NCBI GenBank assembly: GCA_030615205.1 | Contig: JAUWZS010000002.1 | Location: 195,212 to 259,211, forward strand | DNA from: Candidatus Aenigmatarchaeota archaeon | GTDB taxonomy: Archaea > Aenigmatarchaeota > Aenigmatarchaeia > CG10238-14 > SCSR01 | Reading direction: 5' to 3' | DNA length: 64,000 bases | Shown: piece by piece, positions 26,605 through 35,531 of the stretch | Position numbering within the stretch: the stretch's first letter is position 1 | How the letters are laid out: each line of letters begins with the position of its first letter | Position numbers and translations under genes: made by a program | Notes under the pieces: generated by a model | Databases searched by the model: none | Told to the model about the DNA's origin: nothing | What the model saw: the letters and a program-made list of their open reading frames with translations, nothing else

Positions 26605-26934
26605 GTGTAGAATTGTAAATAGCAAAAAAACTTTTCAAAACATCCGAAAATTAAGACATCCTTATCCTTATTTTACTTAATTCAATGCTGTATTATGTAC
26701 TAAATTCTAAATAAAATTAAGACTCTTCAAGACTCGACTCCGGGAAAAATAAAAAATCACCAATCTTCTTCATCATCTAACAATGGGTCCCATATATCCT
26801 CGTCCATGAAACCAACCAGTGCTTTTCTTCTCTCTTCTTACCCCTTTGGCTTTTTCTCCAACTTTACGCTCGTTAAGTTTCCCTTCTCCTCCAAAAAAAA
26901 GAAAAATAAGGGAGAGGGCGTCCAAAGATAGCTT
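26605..26934. other. 330-bp gap between the PRC-barrel gene and ftsZ
   Basis: Convergent 3' ends. It contains a pyrimidine-rich tract on the plus strand (about 26820-26910) and, on the minus strand, a 14-codon acidic frame ending DDEEDW (26762-26806 region) without clear start context. No gene is supported. Confidence 0.5.
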
Positions 26935-28083
26935 CTATCTTATGACGTCTATTCCCAAAGTTTGGCTAATTTCCTTGACTACAGGCTTCTCAAAGCTAAC
27001 TGGCCCCAAGATGTATGGAGATTTGACACCAGTTATTATGCTGATGACCTGCACTTTACCCTCGAACTCAGGCAAAATGCGAGCTCCCCAGAATACCTGT
27101 GCAGACGGATCTAGATGCTGTGCTACTGCCTCGCCAATCAAATTGACTTCATCCAAACGCAAGTCTGGCCCGCCAGTTATGTGTATCAACGCACCTGCCG
27201 CGCCTGTGTAATCGACTTCAAGCAGCGGATTAAGTAAAGCTCTTGTTATAGCATCCTTAGCACGATCGCTACTGTTGCTTTCGCCAACACCAATCGCGGC
27301 CACGCCACCTGCATGCATTACTGCTCGGACATCTGCGTAGTCCAAGTTTACTAAGCTTGGAAGTGTTATTGTTTCTGTAATGCCTTTTACCATGCTTGCT
27401 ATGAGCTCGTCTGCTACTGCAAATGCATTCTGGATGGTCATGTTGCCTGCATATTTCAACAGCTTGTCGTTTTCGATAACGATGGCTGTATCGCATACTT
27501 GTCTCAATGCAGCCAAACCGTCCTCCGCTTTTGCAATACGAGAGCCTTCGAGCTTGAATGGCATTGTAACTACTGCTATTACTATTGCGCCTTGCTGTTT
27601 AGACATCTCACATACCACAGGTATAGCTCCTGTACCAGTCCCCTTGCCAAGTCCTGCCAAAGCGAATACTAGATCTGCGTCTTCTATTGCATCTTTGATT
27701 TCATTCCTACTTTCTTCAGCACATTTTCTGCCAATCTCTGGGTAACCGCCACATCCCAAACCACGAGTAAGTTCTTTTCCAATTAATATCTTTTTGTCAG
27801 CCTTACCAACAGCAAGATGTTTAGCATCGGAATTTAATGAAATTGTATATGCACCTTCTATGCCCATCTCTGTCAGCCTAGTGACTGCGTTCTGTCCAGC
27901 ACCACCGCAACCGACCACGATTATCTTCGCCTTTTTGACTGAAAAACCGAACTCTTGCTCGGCCAGCTTGTAGTAATCTACATTAGCATAGGTAGCACCA
28001 GAAGTGCTTTCTAGTTTGAACCTCGTTTCTGGAGAATCTTTGCCAAGGGTTTTGTTGAGAGCGCCCTTTATTATTGAATCCAT
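26935..28083 (-). CDS. ftsZ: Cell-division GTPase FtsZ
   Basis: 382 aa. Tubulin-family GTPase forming the division ring. IIVVGCGGAGQNAVTRL is the nucleotide-binding N-terminus, GLGKGTGTGAIPVV the tubulin signature (G-box), with LNSDAKHL and NLDYADVRAVMHAGGVAAIGVG further on, and a conserved C-terminal tubulin-like domain. An N-terminal extension of about 45 residues precedes the GTPase core, as in many archaeal FtsZ; no long C-terminal tail is visible. GGAGGAAAG lies 6 bp before ATG. Confidence 0.97.
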   Translation of the reverse strand: MDSIIKGALNKTLGKDSPETRFKLESTSGATYANVDYYKLAEQEFGFSVKKAKIIVVGCGGAGQNAVTRLTEMGIEGAYTISLNSDAKHLAVGKADKKILIGKELTRGLGCGGYPEIGRKCAEESRNEIKDAIEDADLVFALAGLGKGTGTGAIPVVCEMSKQQGAIVIAVVTMPFKLEGSRIAKAEDGLAALRQVCDTAIVIENDKLLKYAGNMTIQNAFAVADELIASMVKGITETITLPSLVNLDYADVRAVMHAGGVAAIGVGESNSSDRAKDAITRALLNPLLEVDYTGAAGALIHITGGPDLRLDEVNLIGEAVAQHLDPSAQVFWGARILPEFEGKVQVISIITGVKSPYILGPVSFEKPVVKEISQTLGIDVIR

Positions 28084-28426
28084 GTTCTTTCCTCCTTTTC
28101 ATTTTCTCCTTTCATTCCTCTCATTTCCTCAATTTCATTTGGTGCAAAATATGTTTTGCACAATCGAAAACTGTTTATAAAGTCTTCGACTAATCTATGT
28201 TTACAAAGAATTAGTGGTATAGAACCATCTGTACCCAAAACCTAAACCTAAAACCTAATACTTCTTTGTTCTAACCCTAATAAATCGTTTTATATACTGT
28301 CTCCTATATTTCGTCGTATTGTAATCCATATTAATAACAATATGGTATATCGCTTTGTATACTGTATCGACTACAGGATTTAACGCCTAATCGTGATAAT
28401 TTTTCCACTAATTTGCAATAACATAG
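28084..28426. other. Upstream region of ftsZ with palindrome
   Basis: 340 bp without a gene. It contains a perfect inverted repeat CCATATT-n6-AATATGG at 28326-28345, two related stretches TATATACTGTCTC and TGTATACTGTATC, a CCTAAA-like run near 28240-28260, and the left 9-bp duplication of the 608-bp element at 28418-28426. Possible regulatory sites of ftsZ. Confidence 0.4.
28418..28426. repeat. Left target-site duplication, ATAACATAG
   Basis: Nine bases identical to 29035-29043, directly outside the terminal inverted repeats of the 608-bp element. Confidence 0.8.
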
Positions 28427-29034
28427 GGCTTTGTTTAATAAGTGTAGAAATTAGCTGACTTTTTAAACAGAATGCTTAGTTTTAAACAAAAATATAATCT
28501 TTAAATAGATGATTTCATTTTTATTGACTAGATTGAAATGTTGAGAGAATATAATTTAGAAGCTATTGCTCACTATGCCATAGGTCTTAGTATACTTCCT
28601 ATGTCAATACATTTTGGTGAAAATGCAGTTAAAAGAGAATTGTTGAAAATGTATCATCTAGCTTGGGCAGCAGAATATGGAGAAGAGAGTATGCGAAATA
28701 TTAATACGGCGATGGGCTTCGCTGAAACATACAGATGTGGTGAAATATACAAATTCGATGAAGGGGAAGAGGAAGTGTGGAAAAGAGTAGTAAGGGCAAT
28801 TGATCTTGCTGTACACATGTCAAAAGTTGAAGATACAGTCTCACGTTTTTGGTTGTCATGGGGGCCTTTTGAAATTTTAACGGGTCAGTATGAAGAAGGA
28901 CTTGAAAGAAAGTTGAGGTTTTCCAAAGCACTAAAAGAAATTGGATTTGACAAAATGTTGGAAGAAGAACTAAAGAGTGGACGAAGGAAAATAGATGACT
29001 TTTTTTAAACAAACACGACTTATTAAACAAAGCC
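28427..29034. mobile_element. 608-bp transposon-like element carrying one non-transposase gene
   Basis: The ends are inverted repeats with GGCTTTGTTTAATAAGT on both sides (28427-28443; complement at 29018-29034), 17 of 17 matching, and the unit is flanked by a 9-bp duplication ATAACATAG. Inside each end there is also a GACTTTTTnAAACA motif in the same direction. The only gene, 28538-29008, fills the element and is not a recognisable transposase. It would be mobilised by a DDE transposase encoded elsewhere; the terminal sequence resembles IS5/IS6-type ends, but the family is not settled. Confidence 0.8.
28538..29008 (+). CDS. Unknown all-helical protein, cargo of the 608-bp element
   Basis: 156 aa, probably mostly alpha-helical, acidic, with one Cys. 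Segments LEAIAHYAIGLSILPMSIHFGENAVKR, VWKRVVRAIDLAVHMSK and SRFWLSWGPFEILTGQYEEGLE are the most ordered. No transposase catalytic triad, DNA-binding helix or signal is visible. Its position exactly between two transposon ends makes it cargo; a regulator, toxin or anti-defence protein are possibilities without direct support. Confidence 0.6.
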   Translation: MLREYNLEAIAHYAIGLSILPMSIHFGENAVKRELLKMYHLAWAAEYGEESMRNINTAMGFAETYRCGEIYKFDEGEEEVWKRVVRAIDLAVHMSKVEDTVSRFWLSWGPFEILTGQYEEGLERKLRFSKALKEIGFDKMLEEELKSGRRKIDDFF

Positions 29035-29043
29035 ATAACATAG
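29035..29043. repeat. Right target-site duplication, ATAACATAG
   Basis: Matches 28418-28426 exactly and directly abuts the right inverted repeat. Confidence 0.8.
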
Positions 29044-29194
29044 CAAAGATTTAAATATTCCTTATTAGAAATTTAACAAAGGTGTAAAAAGTGAAGGGTG
29101 AATGTTTTAATATCCGCTGATTCTGACTTTTATTTAGCCCTTATTTTAATTCCTAGAACAATACATAAACAAATTAGAGATAGGAGGAGTTATT

Positions 29195-30559
29195 ATGAGC
29201 GATGCTTCAAAGAAAGATAAAATTACAAAGAAAGATAAGACTATGGACAAAGCGATCGAAAAAGGCGATTTCATAGAAATTGGAGAGATTCTGCACGGCA
29301 AAAAGACCGGCAGCGTAAGTTTGCGTGGCTGGCTGGCGCACAAGCGATCGAGCGGCGGTATACAGTTCATTATACTCCGCGATCCGAGTGGGTTTATTCA
29401 ATGCACGCTCAGCAAGGACATTGATCCGAAAGTATTTGATGAAATTGAGGCACTGCCAATAGAATCTGTTATTGCAATCGATGGTGAAGCAAGAGCAGAC
29501 AAGCGTGCGCCGAGCGGGCATGAAGTTTCGATTAAAAAAGTAGATATCCTTTTCAAAGCTGAGCCGGATTGGCCGATTGTAAAGAAAAAACACGGACCTG
29601 AGTTTTTACTTGACAAGCGACACTTATGGCTGCGCAGCGACAAAATGCAAGCTATGCTTCGCGTGCGGTCAAAGCTTATTGAAATCGCTCGCCAGTGGCT
29701 TTTAGAGCACGGATATATAGAATTCCAATCACCGATATTTATCACAGCTGCATGCGAAGGCGGTTCCACACTTTTCCCTGTTGAATATTTCGGCCGACAA
29801 GCCTATTTGACGCAAAGCTGGCAGCTGCATGCAGAAGCAGCCATATCAAGCATAGGCAAGATTTTCACACTTGCACCAAGTTTTCGTGCAGAAAAGTCGC
29901 GCACACGCAGGCATCTGGCTGAATATTGGCATTTGGAGGCTGAAGAGCCTTTTTGTGATTTAGAAGGAACTATGAAGATGCAAGAGCAGTTTGTATCGCA
30001 TATATGCCAGCACTTGGCAAAAGAAATGCCAGAGCAACTCAAACTTTTCGGCCGCGATCCGAAAGAGATGTTAGCTGTAAAGCATCCTCTTCAGCGAATA
30101 ACGTATGATGAAGCCATTGAAATAATAAAGAAAGGAGGCGGTGATATCAAGTGGGGAGACGATCTGACTTGGGTGCACGAGAAGATACTTACAAAAAAGC
30201 ATAAAGTGCCGTTTTTCGTTTACAAATACCCGAAAGGTGTAAAAGCATTTTATCATATGCCAGATCCAAAAGATCCGCGAGTCACGCTCTCAGCAGACCT
30301 TATGGCACCCGAAGGGTACGGCGAACTCACTGGCGGTGGGCAGAGAATACACGATTTTAAACAGATGATGAAAAGGTTGAAGGAAGAAAAACTGGATCCG
30401 AAAGCGTATGAGTGGTATATCGACCTGCGTAAGTGGGGGAGCGTACCGCATTCAGGATTTGGTATGGGTATCGAGCGTATGCTAATGTGGATACTAAAAC
30501 TCGAACATATCCGAGATGCTATTGCATTCCCACGCACGCTCACAAGACACTATCCATAA
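29195..30559 (+). CDS. asnS: Asparaginyl-tRNA synthetase
   Basis: 454 aa class IIb synthetase. An N-terminal OB fold (about 35-135: GSVSLRGWLAHKRSSGGIQFI) binds the anticodon. Motif 2 FRAEKSRTRRHLAEYWHLEAE has the AsnRS form (EYWHLE) rather than the AspRS form. Motif 3 GFGMGIERMLMWIL ends the catalytic core, which includes QSWQLHAEAAI. Strong ribosome site GGAGGAG 8 bp before ATG. The gene is followed 70 bp downstream by tRNA-Asn, its substrate. An AsnRS gene indicates direct charging of tRNA-Asn. Confidence 0.92.
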   Translation: MSDASKKDKITKKDKTMDKAIEKGDFIEIGEILHGKKTGSVSLRGWLAHKRSSGGIQFIILRDPSGFIQCTLSKDIDPKVFDEIEALPIESVIAIDGEARADKRAPSGHEVSIKKVDILFKAEPDWPIVKKKHGPEFLLDKRHLWLRSDKMQAMLRVRSKLIEIARQWLLEHGYIEFQSPIFITAACEGGSTLFPVEYFGRQAYLTQSWQLHAEAAISSIGKIFTLAPSFRAEKSRTRRHLAEYWHLEAEEPFCDLEGTMKMQEQFVSHICQHLAKEMPEQLKLFGRDPKEMLAVKHPLQRITYDEAIEIIKKGGGDIKWGDDLTWVHEKILTKKHKVPFFVYKYPKGVKAFYHMPDPKDPRVTLSADLMAPEGYGELTGGGQRIHDFKQMMKRLKEEKLDPKAYEWYIDLRKWGSVPHSGFGMGIERMLMWILKLEHIRDAIAFPRTLTRHYP

Positions 30560-30629
30560 AATTAAAACAAAACAAGATAAGAATTTAAACAACGTAAGAA
30601 ATAGTGTATAATAAAAAATGTAATGGGAT

Positions 30630-30701
30630 GCCTCGGTAGCTTAGTGGTAGAGCAACTGGCTGTTAACCAGTAGGTCATGCGTTCAAATCGCATCCGAGGC
30701 G
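30630..30701 (+). tRNA. tRNA-Asn (GTT)
   Basis: Acceptor GCCTCGG/CCGAGGC, anticodon stem ACTGG-CTGTTAA-CCAGT, T arm ATGCG-TTCAAAT-CGCAT, G73. 72 nt, no intron. Directly downstream of asnS. Confidence 0.95.
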
Positions 30702-30777
30702 TTTTTTAATTTTTTAAATTTAGAAATTTCAATAAAACTAATATTTTTATATAGCAGGAACTGAATCTTTACATCGG

Positions 30778-30851
30778 GGGCCCGTGGTATAACTTGGATA
30801 ACACACCTGGCTTCGGACCAGGAATTGCGCGTTCAAATCGCGTCGGGCTCA
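30778..30851 (+). tRNA. tRNA-Arg (TCG)
   Basis: Acceptor GGGCCCG/CGGGCTC with one G-T pair, anticodon arm CCTGG-CTTCGGA-CCAGG, T arm GCGCG-TTCAAAT-CGCGT, A73. 74 nt. Confidence 0.93.
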
Positions 30852-31042
30852 CTTTTTAAGCTAATCTTAGAAAAAAAGATGCATTATATGGCGAGGTTCT
30901 AATATATAAATATTTTTCAAATCTATTCTGAACGATAACAATAAAAATAACTAAAAAACACTATAATAGGATTCACCCAGCATATGAAGACTTATATGCT
31001 TAACATATAGAGATAGTTGAGGTAGTTCAAAGAGGAAATAAT

Positions 31043-31735
31043 ATGAAATACTCGAAAGGTATAACCAAATCGGACAGAATAAAAGGCTTTATAAGCGATG
31101 CTATAAAGGACCCGAAAGGTATCGTCGAGTCTGTAAAGTTTGGTTTAAGACTAAGACTAAGATCTTTTAATAATCCTGTGTTTGCAAAAAAAATCGAAGG
31201 TCTATTCTTACCCAGCAACGCAATAATAATGTGCATACTCGCGCTTGCTTCGTATATTTTCATATTCGGTCCTGGCGCGCATCCAACCTTTAGCACAATA
31301 GTCTTGTTTATGGCATTTTCCTCTTTGAGTTTTGTTGTAATGGAATTCATAAGCAAGCATGTGACTGACCCTGAAAAATTCAACATAACCTCACTAAGGT
31401 TGACTATAGTATCCCTAATAATACCTTTAATGCTTATGCATACGGTCGGTATGCCACAGATGTTCGTATTTGGCATAATAACTTTTCTGATAATGTCGCC
31501 ATTGGTTTTTGTCATACGCTCAAAATGGAAGATAAGCGGACATACGTGTACCTTTACAGCTATAACTACAATTATGTCTATGGCAAACGGTTGGTTTGCC
31601 GCATTATATCTTATAATACCGGTAATAAGCTGGTCCAGATTGAAACTGAAAGCACATACAAAAGCGCAAGTAATCGTTGGCATGTTGATCGGCTTTTTCA
31701 CACCATTGACTTTTTCTGTAGTGCTCCTGGCGTAA
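31043..31735 (+). CDS. PAP2-family membrane phosphatase
   Basis: 230 aa with about six transmembrane helices. WKISGHTCTFTAI is the PSGH-type motif 2 and SRLKLKAHTKAQVIVGMLIG is motif 3 (SRxxxxxHxxxxxxxG), with the two catalytic His residues in place; motif 1 (KxxxxxxRP) is not obvious. PAP2 enzymes dephosphorylate lipid phosphates such as polyprenyl diphosphates. GAGG precedes the ATG. It stands between tRNA-Arg and tRNA-Glu. Confidence 0.65.
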   Translation: MKYSKGITKSDRIKGFISDAIKDPKGIVESVKFGLRLRLRSFNNPVFAKKIEGLFLPSNAIIMCILALASYIFIFGPGAHPTFSTIVLFMAFSSLSFVVMEFISKHVTDPEKFNITSLRLTIVSLIIPLMLMHTVGMPQMFVFGIITFLIMSPLVFVIRSKWKISGHTCTFTAITTIMSMANGWFAALYLIIPVISWSRLKLKAHTKAQVIVGMLIGFFTPLTFSVVLLA

Positions 31736-31800
31736 ATTACTTCCAGTGTAAAAAGCTTATTTTTATAAATAGAAAAGAAAGAATTTTCTATACATCATCA

Positions 31801-31875
31801 GCTCCCTTAGTCTAGCCCGGTCAAGGATTTCGGTTTCTCGAACCGACGACGGGGGTTCAAATCCCCCAGGGAGCA
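31801..31875 (+). tRNA. tRNA-Glu (CTC)
   Basis: Acceptor GCTCCCT/AGGGAGC, anticodon arm TCGGT-TTCTCGA-ACCGA, T arm GGGGG-TTCAAAT-CCCCC, A73. 75 nt. Confidence 0.93.
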
Positions 31876-31888
31876 TTTTGATTTTATT

Positions 31889-31974
31889 GCAGGGGTCCCG
31901 TAGTCTGGTCAATCGGGCGAGGCTTAGGACCTCGTGGCTTAGTGCCTTCGTGAGTTCAAATCTCACCCCCTGCA
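31889..31974 (+). tRNA. tRNA-Leu (TAG)
   Basis: Class II tRNA: acceptor GCAGGGG/CCCCCTGC, anticodon arm CGAGG-CTTAGGA-CCTCG, variable arm with GGC/GCC, T arm GTGAG-TTCAAAT-CTCAC, A73. 86 nt. Its last bases (CACCCCCTGCAT) recur at 32667 and, with one change, at 33477, each time after a single gene. Confidence 0.95.
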
Positions 31975-32075
31975 TCATTTTTGTAGAAAAATCCTTCTTA
32001 ATCGTTAGCAGACCAAACCGAAGGCGAAGCGTTGAGCAAGTATCGCTGAATTTTTATAATATTCAAGTTTACTAA

Positions 32076-32615
32076 ATGTATATGAACAAAATAAATCATT
32101 TTATGTTTGCTGTAGGTTTGTGCTTGATTTTTTTTGAATTAAATTTTATATTAAATTTTATCAATCTGGCTTTCATAATCATATTTTCATTAATATTTGG
32201 AGTTTTGATTGACTATGATTACAAATTTAATAGAAAAGCTCCATGGTATCATAAGAGAACATGGATACAAGAGCCATTAGGATTTATTTTGGTTGGTCTG
32301 CCTCTCGCATTTATTTTAAGTTTATTTAACAAAAACTTCTTTATTTTAGTTTTGGCTCCATATTTTTCTCATGTACTTCTAGATTATCTATGCATTTTTG
32401 GAACATACCCGCTCGCGCCTTTTTCAAAAATAAAGAAAAAGGAAGGTTTTGGCATTTTTATTCCAGATGATTTGTTTATTAAATCTGAAAATCCGAGAAA
32501 TTGGACAAGAAGAGTTAAAGTTAAGAAGATTAAAGGAATTTCAGAAAATTATTTTACAATATTTAATTTAATTTTACTTATTACTATTCTTCTTTTCAAA
32601 CTCAAAATTTTCTAA
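32076..32615 (+). CDS. YdjM/DUF457-like membrane metal-dependent hydrolase
   Basis: 179 aa, four hydrophobic helices. GVLIDYDYKFNRKAPWYHKRTW and FSHVLLDYLCIFGTYPLAPFSKIK give the H...D/HxxxD arrangement of the YdjM-type inner-membrane hydrolases. Biochemical role unknown. It is the only gene between tRNA-Leu and its first 3'-end copy. The start is MYMNKINHF; the second Met is equally possible. Confidence 0.7.
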   Translation: MYMNKINHFMFAVGLCLIFFELNFILNFINLAFIIIFSLIFGVLIDYDYKFNRKAPWYHKRTWIQEPLGFILVGLPLAFILSLFNKNFFILVLAPYFSHVLLDYLCIFGTYPLAPFSKIKKKEGFGIFIPDDLFIKSENPRNWTRRVKVKKIKGISENYFTIFNLILLITILLFKLKIF

Positions 32616-32661
32616 TGTGATCCTAGATATAAGAAAAGTCCATGATTTAACTACAACTAGT

Positions 32662-32680
32662 ATGCACACCCCCTGCATTA
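32662..32680 (+). repeat. tRNA-Leu 3'-end fragment 1
   Basis: ATGCACACCCCCTGCATTA; the 12-nt CACCCCCTGCAT is identical to the end of the tRNA-Leu at 31974. Same orientation as the tRNA, 46 bp after the preceding stop. Confidence 0.55.
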
Positions 32681-32747
32681 CACCTTTAGTGAGTTTTCAG
32701 TGACACAAATTGCATCTCTTTTTAAGTTTTTCTCATAAAATAATATC

Positions 32748-33392
32748 ATGATAATAAAAGCAGTCATATTCGATTGGGGAGATGTTTATCTCAATTGGAA
32801 AAGAGAATTTTGGAATGTTATAGCTGAAAGAATAAATGTGGGAATAGACGCTTTGGAAGAAGAAGTTAAGAAATATTGGGATTTATTGGGTAAGGGAACT
32901 ATTGACGATAAAGAATTTTGGAACAGATTGGGAGAAAGTTTAAAAATAAAGATTCCTGATAATTCGGAGATGTGGGTTGAAGAAAGATTTAGAGAAGATT
33001 TTTCGGTGAACAAAGGTGTAGAAGCTATTGCAAGAAATATGGCGAAATTTGGGTACAAAACAGCTTTACTTTCTAACACTGAAAAGACTAGTCTTAGTTA
33101 TGGAAAAAGAAATGGGTGGACAAAATACTTCGATATAATAATAGCCTCTTGTGATTTCGGTATAATGAAACCAGATGAAAAGATATATAAAATAGCTTTA
33201 AATAAAATTGGAGAAAGCCCAGAACATTGTATTTTTATAGAAAATGATATCAGATACACAGAGGTGGCGAAAAAATTAGGAATGAACACCATTTTATTCG
33301 ACAATAGAAAGCAGGATATAAATTATCTAAAGACAGAATTGATTAAGCTTGGTGTAAAGAGAGAAATTTTTGAAAATTTGAGTAAGTCTTAA
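32748..33392 (+). CDS. HAD-superfamily phosphatase (YihX-like)
   Basis: 214 aa. HAD fold: motif I FDWGDV (nucleophile Asp9; the usual second Asp is Gly, as in the DxGxV subgroup), helical cap (about 15-90), motif II ALLSNTE, motif III MKPDEKIY and motif IV FIENDIRYTEVAKKLG. Resembles YihX-type sugar-phosphate phosphatases. Its second-Asp substitution may change the reaction. Single gene between tRNA-Leu fragments 1 and 2. Confidence 0.82.
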   Translation: MIIKAVIFDWGDVYLNWKREFWNVIAERINVGIDALEEEVKKYWDLLGKGTIDDKEFWNRLGESLKIKIPDNSEMWVEERFREDFSVNKGVEAIARNMAKFGYKTALLSNTEKTSLSYGKRNGWTKYFDIIIASCDFGIMKPDEKIYKIALNKIGESPEHCIFIENDIRYTEVAKKLGMNTILFDNRKQDINYLKTELIKLGVKREIFENLSKS

Positions 33393-33473
33393 TGATTTCA
33401 AATTTCCAGTGTTACGATTGTAAGTGCACTGGATTAACATTCTGTGCATTGTGTGTATAAGAATAATAATCGC

Positions 33474-33492
33474 ATGCACCCTCTGCATCATT
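33474..33492 (+). repeat. tRNA-Leu 3'-end fragment 2
   Basis: ATGCACCCTCTGCATCATT; 15 of 16 bases of CACCCCCTGCATCATT at the tRNA-Leu end, and like fragment 1 preceded by ATGCAC. It lies about 80 bp after the HAD gene stop. Confidence 0.55.
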
Positions 33493-33566
33493 GTCTTTCA
33501 ACCAGAAAAGATACTTATTTCTTTTATCAATAATTATTCACATCCTTCGTATCCTTCTTATCTTTT

Positions 33567-35129
33567 TTATCTCTTTGACGTCCTTCTTTTTGGCTTTATT
33601 TTTAGTTTTATTTTTGGTCGTGTTATTCCGAATGTTCTACCAGCAATTTTTATCATTTTAAGATCTTCACGCGTTAGATAGCCAGTCAAACGCAGCAAAG
33701 CAGTAAACAGCACTATGCTGACAACAACCCCAAGCAGTATGAAAAGTAGGTTCGATTTTGGCACAAGGAAAAGTACGAATGCCATTATTGCTGTGGGCAG
33801 CAAAACCTTTGGGAGATTGTTGTAAACAGATACCTTCAATTCTTTTTTAAGGAAATATGGAACTAGTAGCATTGATGTGAAACCTGTAAGCGTCAGGGCA
33901 AGAGCAGCGCCGGTGAACCCAAACAAAGGTACGAGTACGAACAGCGATAAACTGTATTGTATAGCGGCTGCAGACATCAATAGCCCAGAAAGTTTTGGTT
34001 TGCCCATTCCTACAAGTACTGATGATAGGTTGTAGCTGAACATAAGCATAAAGGTACCGATTATCAGAATCTGCAACGGTATTACGGCTCCTGCAAAAGC
34101 GGCTCCGTATACTACAAGAATAAGCGGTTGTGCCATTGATAAAATAATCAAGGTTAAAGGTATCCCTATGAGCAAAGGATATTTTATTGCTATTTTTACA
34201 TATTTTCCCAGCAACTGCTTGTCTCTTTTTGCGTAAGCTTCTGCTATGGCCGGGATTATTGGTAATGAGAAAGAAGTCATATAAAATAGTATGCTCGATG
34301 TTGTGTCAGCCACGCTGTATACACCCACATCTGCATAATCAAAAAACATCTTTATCACAACTATATCTAAACTCTTCATAACATTGAAAGATATCATGGC
34401 GAGAGATACGAAAAAGCCAAAACCAAAAATTTTAGCGAACTGCCTAAAATCCTTTGACATCCCAACTCTTTTGCTACGAAAGAGCTCGCCTATGCTAAAT
34501 GGGAACAGCTTCCCCAAGCGCGATCTAAGAAAATAAGCAGAAATTGCGAGCTGCCAAACAGTACCAACAACTAATAACACAGGTAACGTGTAAGATGGAA
34601 AGCCAAACGATATTAGCATGACTCCAACAACGAGTATTATTATGATTTTACTAGAATCTATAATCGAGAGATAATTGCTCTTCTGGAAAGAGCCCAGCAC
34701 AGAAGCCAAAGCATCTTTGGTTCCTGAAAAAAGAAAAGATACGCCAATTGAGAGCACCGTTATCTTCATTATCGGGTCAGGTATATGAAAAGCGAGGACT
34801 ACCAATATAAGAAACACAATAACGCCAATTGCGGTCAGGTATTTTAAAGCAGTTGAGAAATAGCTGCCGAGTTCCCATCCTCTTTTTACAACATATTCAG
34901 AACCATATTTTATCAAACCTCCAAACAGTCCGCCAAAAATGAAGGCCCATGCAAAAGTGTACAGAGATTGCGCAGTATTAAATATACCATATCCAACCGG
35001 CCCGTAAGTTCTGCTTACTATAACGCTCCAAACCCAGCCAAAAATACCACAAAGCACCATAAGCGTTAAAAACCACACGCCACCTGCAACGAGTCGTTCT
35101 GGTCCAGATTGATCAAAAACATCTTTCAT
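33567..35129 (-). CDS. Polysaccharide flippase (MATE/Wzx-like)
   Basis: 520 aa with about 14 transmembrane helices and no signal cleavage site. GPVGYGIFNTAQSLYTFAWAF, near residues 40-60, is the characteristic first-helix pair of Wzx/RfbX exporters. A very basic C-terminus (PKIKLKIKPKRRTSK) lies in the cytoplasm. It probably translocates lipid-linked oligosaccharides for glycosylation of the large surface proteins; no glycosyltransferases are adjacent. Confidence 0.85.
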   Translation of the reverse strand: MKDVFDQSGPERLVAGGVWFLTLMVLCGIFGWVWSVIVSRTYGPVGYGIFNTAQSLYTFAWAFIFGGLFGGLIKYGSEYVVKRGWELGSYFSTALKYLTAIGVIVFLILVVLAFHIPDPIMKITVLSIGVSFLFSGTKDALASVLGSFQKSNYLSIIDSSKIIIILVVGVMLISFGFPSYTLPVLLVVGTVWQLAISAYFLRSRLGKLFPFSIGELFRSKRVGMSKDFRQFAKIFGFGFFVSLAMISFNVMKSLDIVVIKMFFDYADVGVYSVADTTSSILFYMTSFSLPIIPAIAEAYAKRDKQLLGKYVKIAIKYPLLIGIPLTLIILSMAQPLILVVYGAAFAGAVIPLQILIIGTFMLMFSYNLSSVLVGMGKPKLSGLLMSAAAIQYSLSLFVLVPLFGFTGAALALTLTGFTSMLLVPYFLKKELKVSVYNNLPKVLLPTAIMAFVLFLVPKSNLLFILLGVVVSIVLFTALLRLTGYLTREDLKMIKIAGRTFGITRPKIKLKIKPKRRTSKR

Positions 35130-35207
35130 ATATTATTATTATTTTTGGAAGAATTATTATTCTTTAGAAAGTATTTTTATCCAACTGATTAATATTATTC
35201 AGGTGAT

Positions 35208-35504
35208 TTGTTGAAGACATTGAGAAAAATTGATCCGATGTCTACCGCAAAAGTATCAGCTATAGGAGGAGTTATCTGGGGACTAATAGTCGGGATACTA
35301 ATGGTCGTCGGTACAGGTGTCACAGAATACATGGGAAGATTTTTCATGGGTTATCAAAGATTGATGCCCATAGGAGGAACTGTTGCCCTGATAGCATTGC
35401 CGATAGCATACGGGATAACAGGCCTCATAGGCGGTTACATCGTTGCTTTAGTGTATAACTTCATTGCAGAGAAATTCGGCGGCATAAAAATTGATCTAAA
35501 ATAA
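35208..35504 (+). CDS. Two-helix membrane protein
   Basis: 98 aa; two transmembrane helices (AIGGVIWGLIVGILMVVGTG and GTVALIALPIAYGITGLIGGYIVALVY). No ATG start: AGGTGA at 35201 is followed by two TTG codons (35208, 35211), the first or second of which must serve. Shares a divergent promoter region with the flippase. Family resembles DUF3566-type proteins, weakly. Confidence 0.65.
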   Translation: MLKTLRKIDPMSTAKVSAIGGVIWGLIVGILMVVGTGVTEYMGRFFMGYQRLMPIGGTVALIALPIAYGITGLIGGYIVALVYNFIAEKFGGIKIDLK

Positions 35505-35531
35505 ATCTTTTAAATTTTTTTCTTTTTTATT

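Noticed and set aside
26762-26806. 14-codon acidic minus-strand frame after ftsZ
   Set aside because: No ribosome site and no length support; possibly chance.
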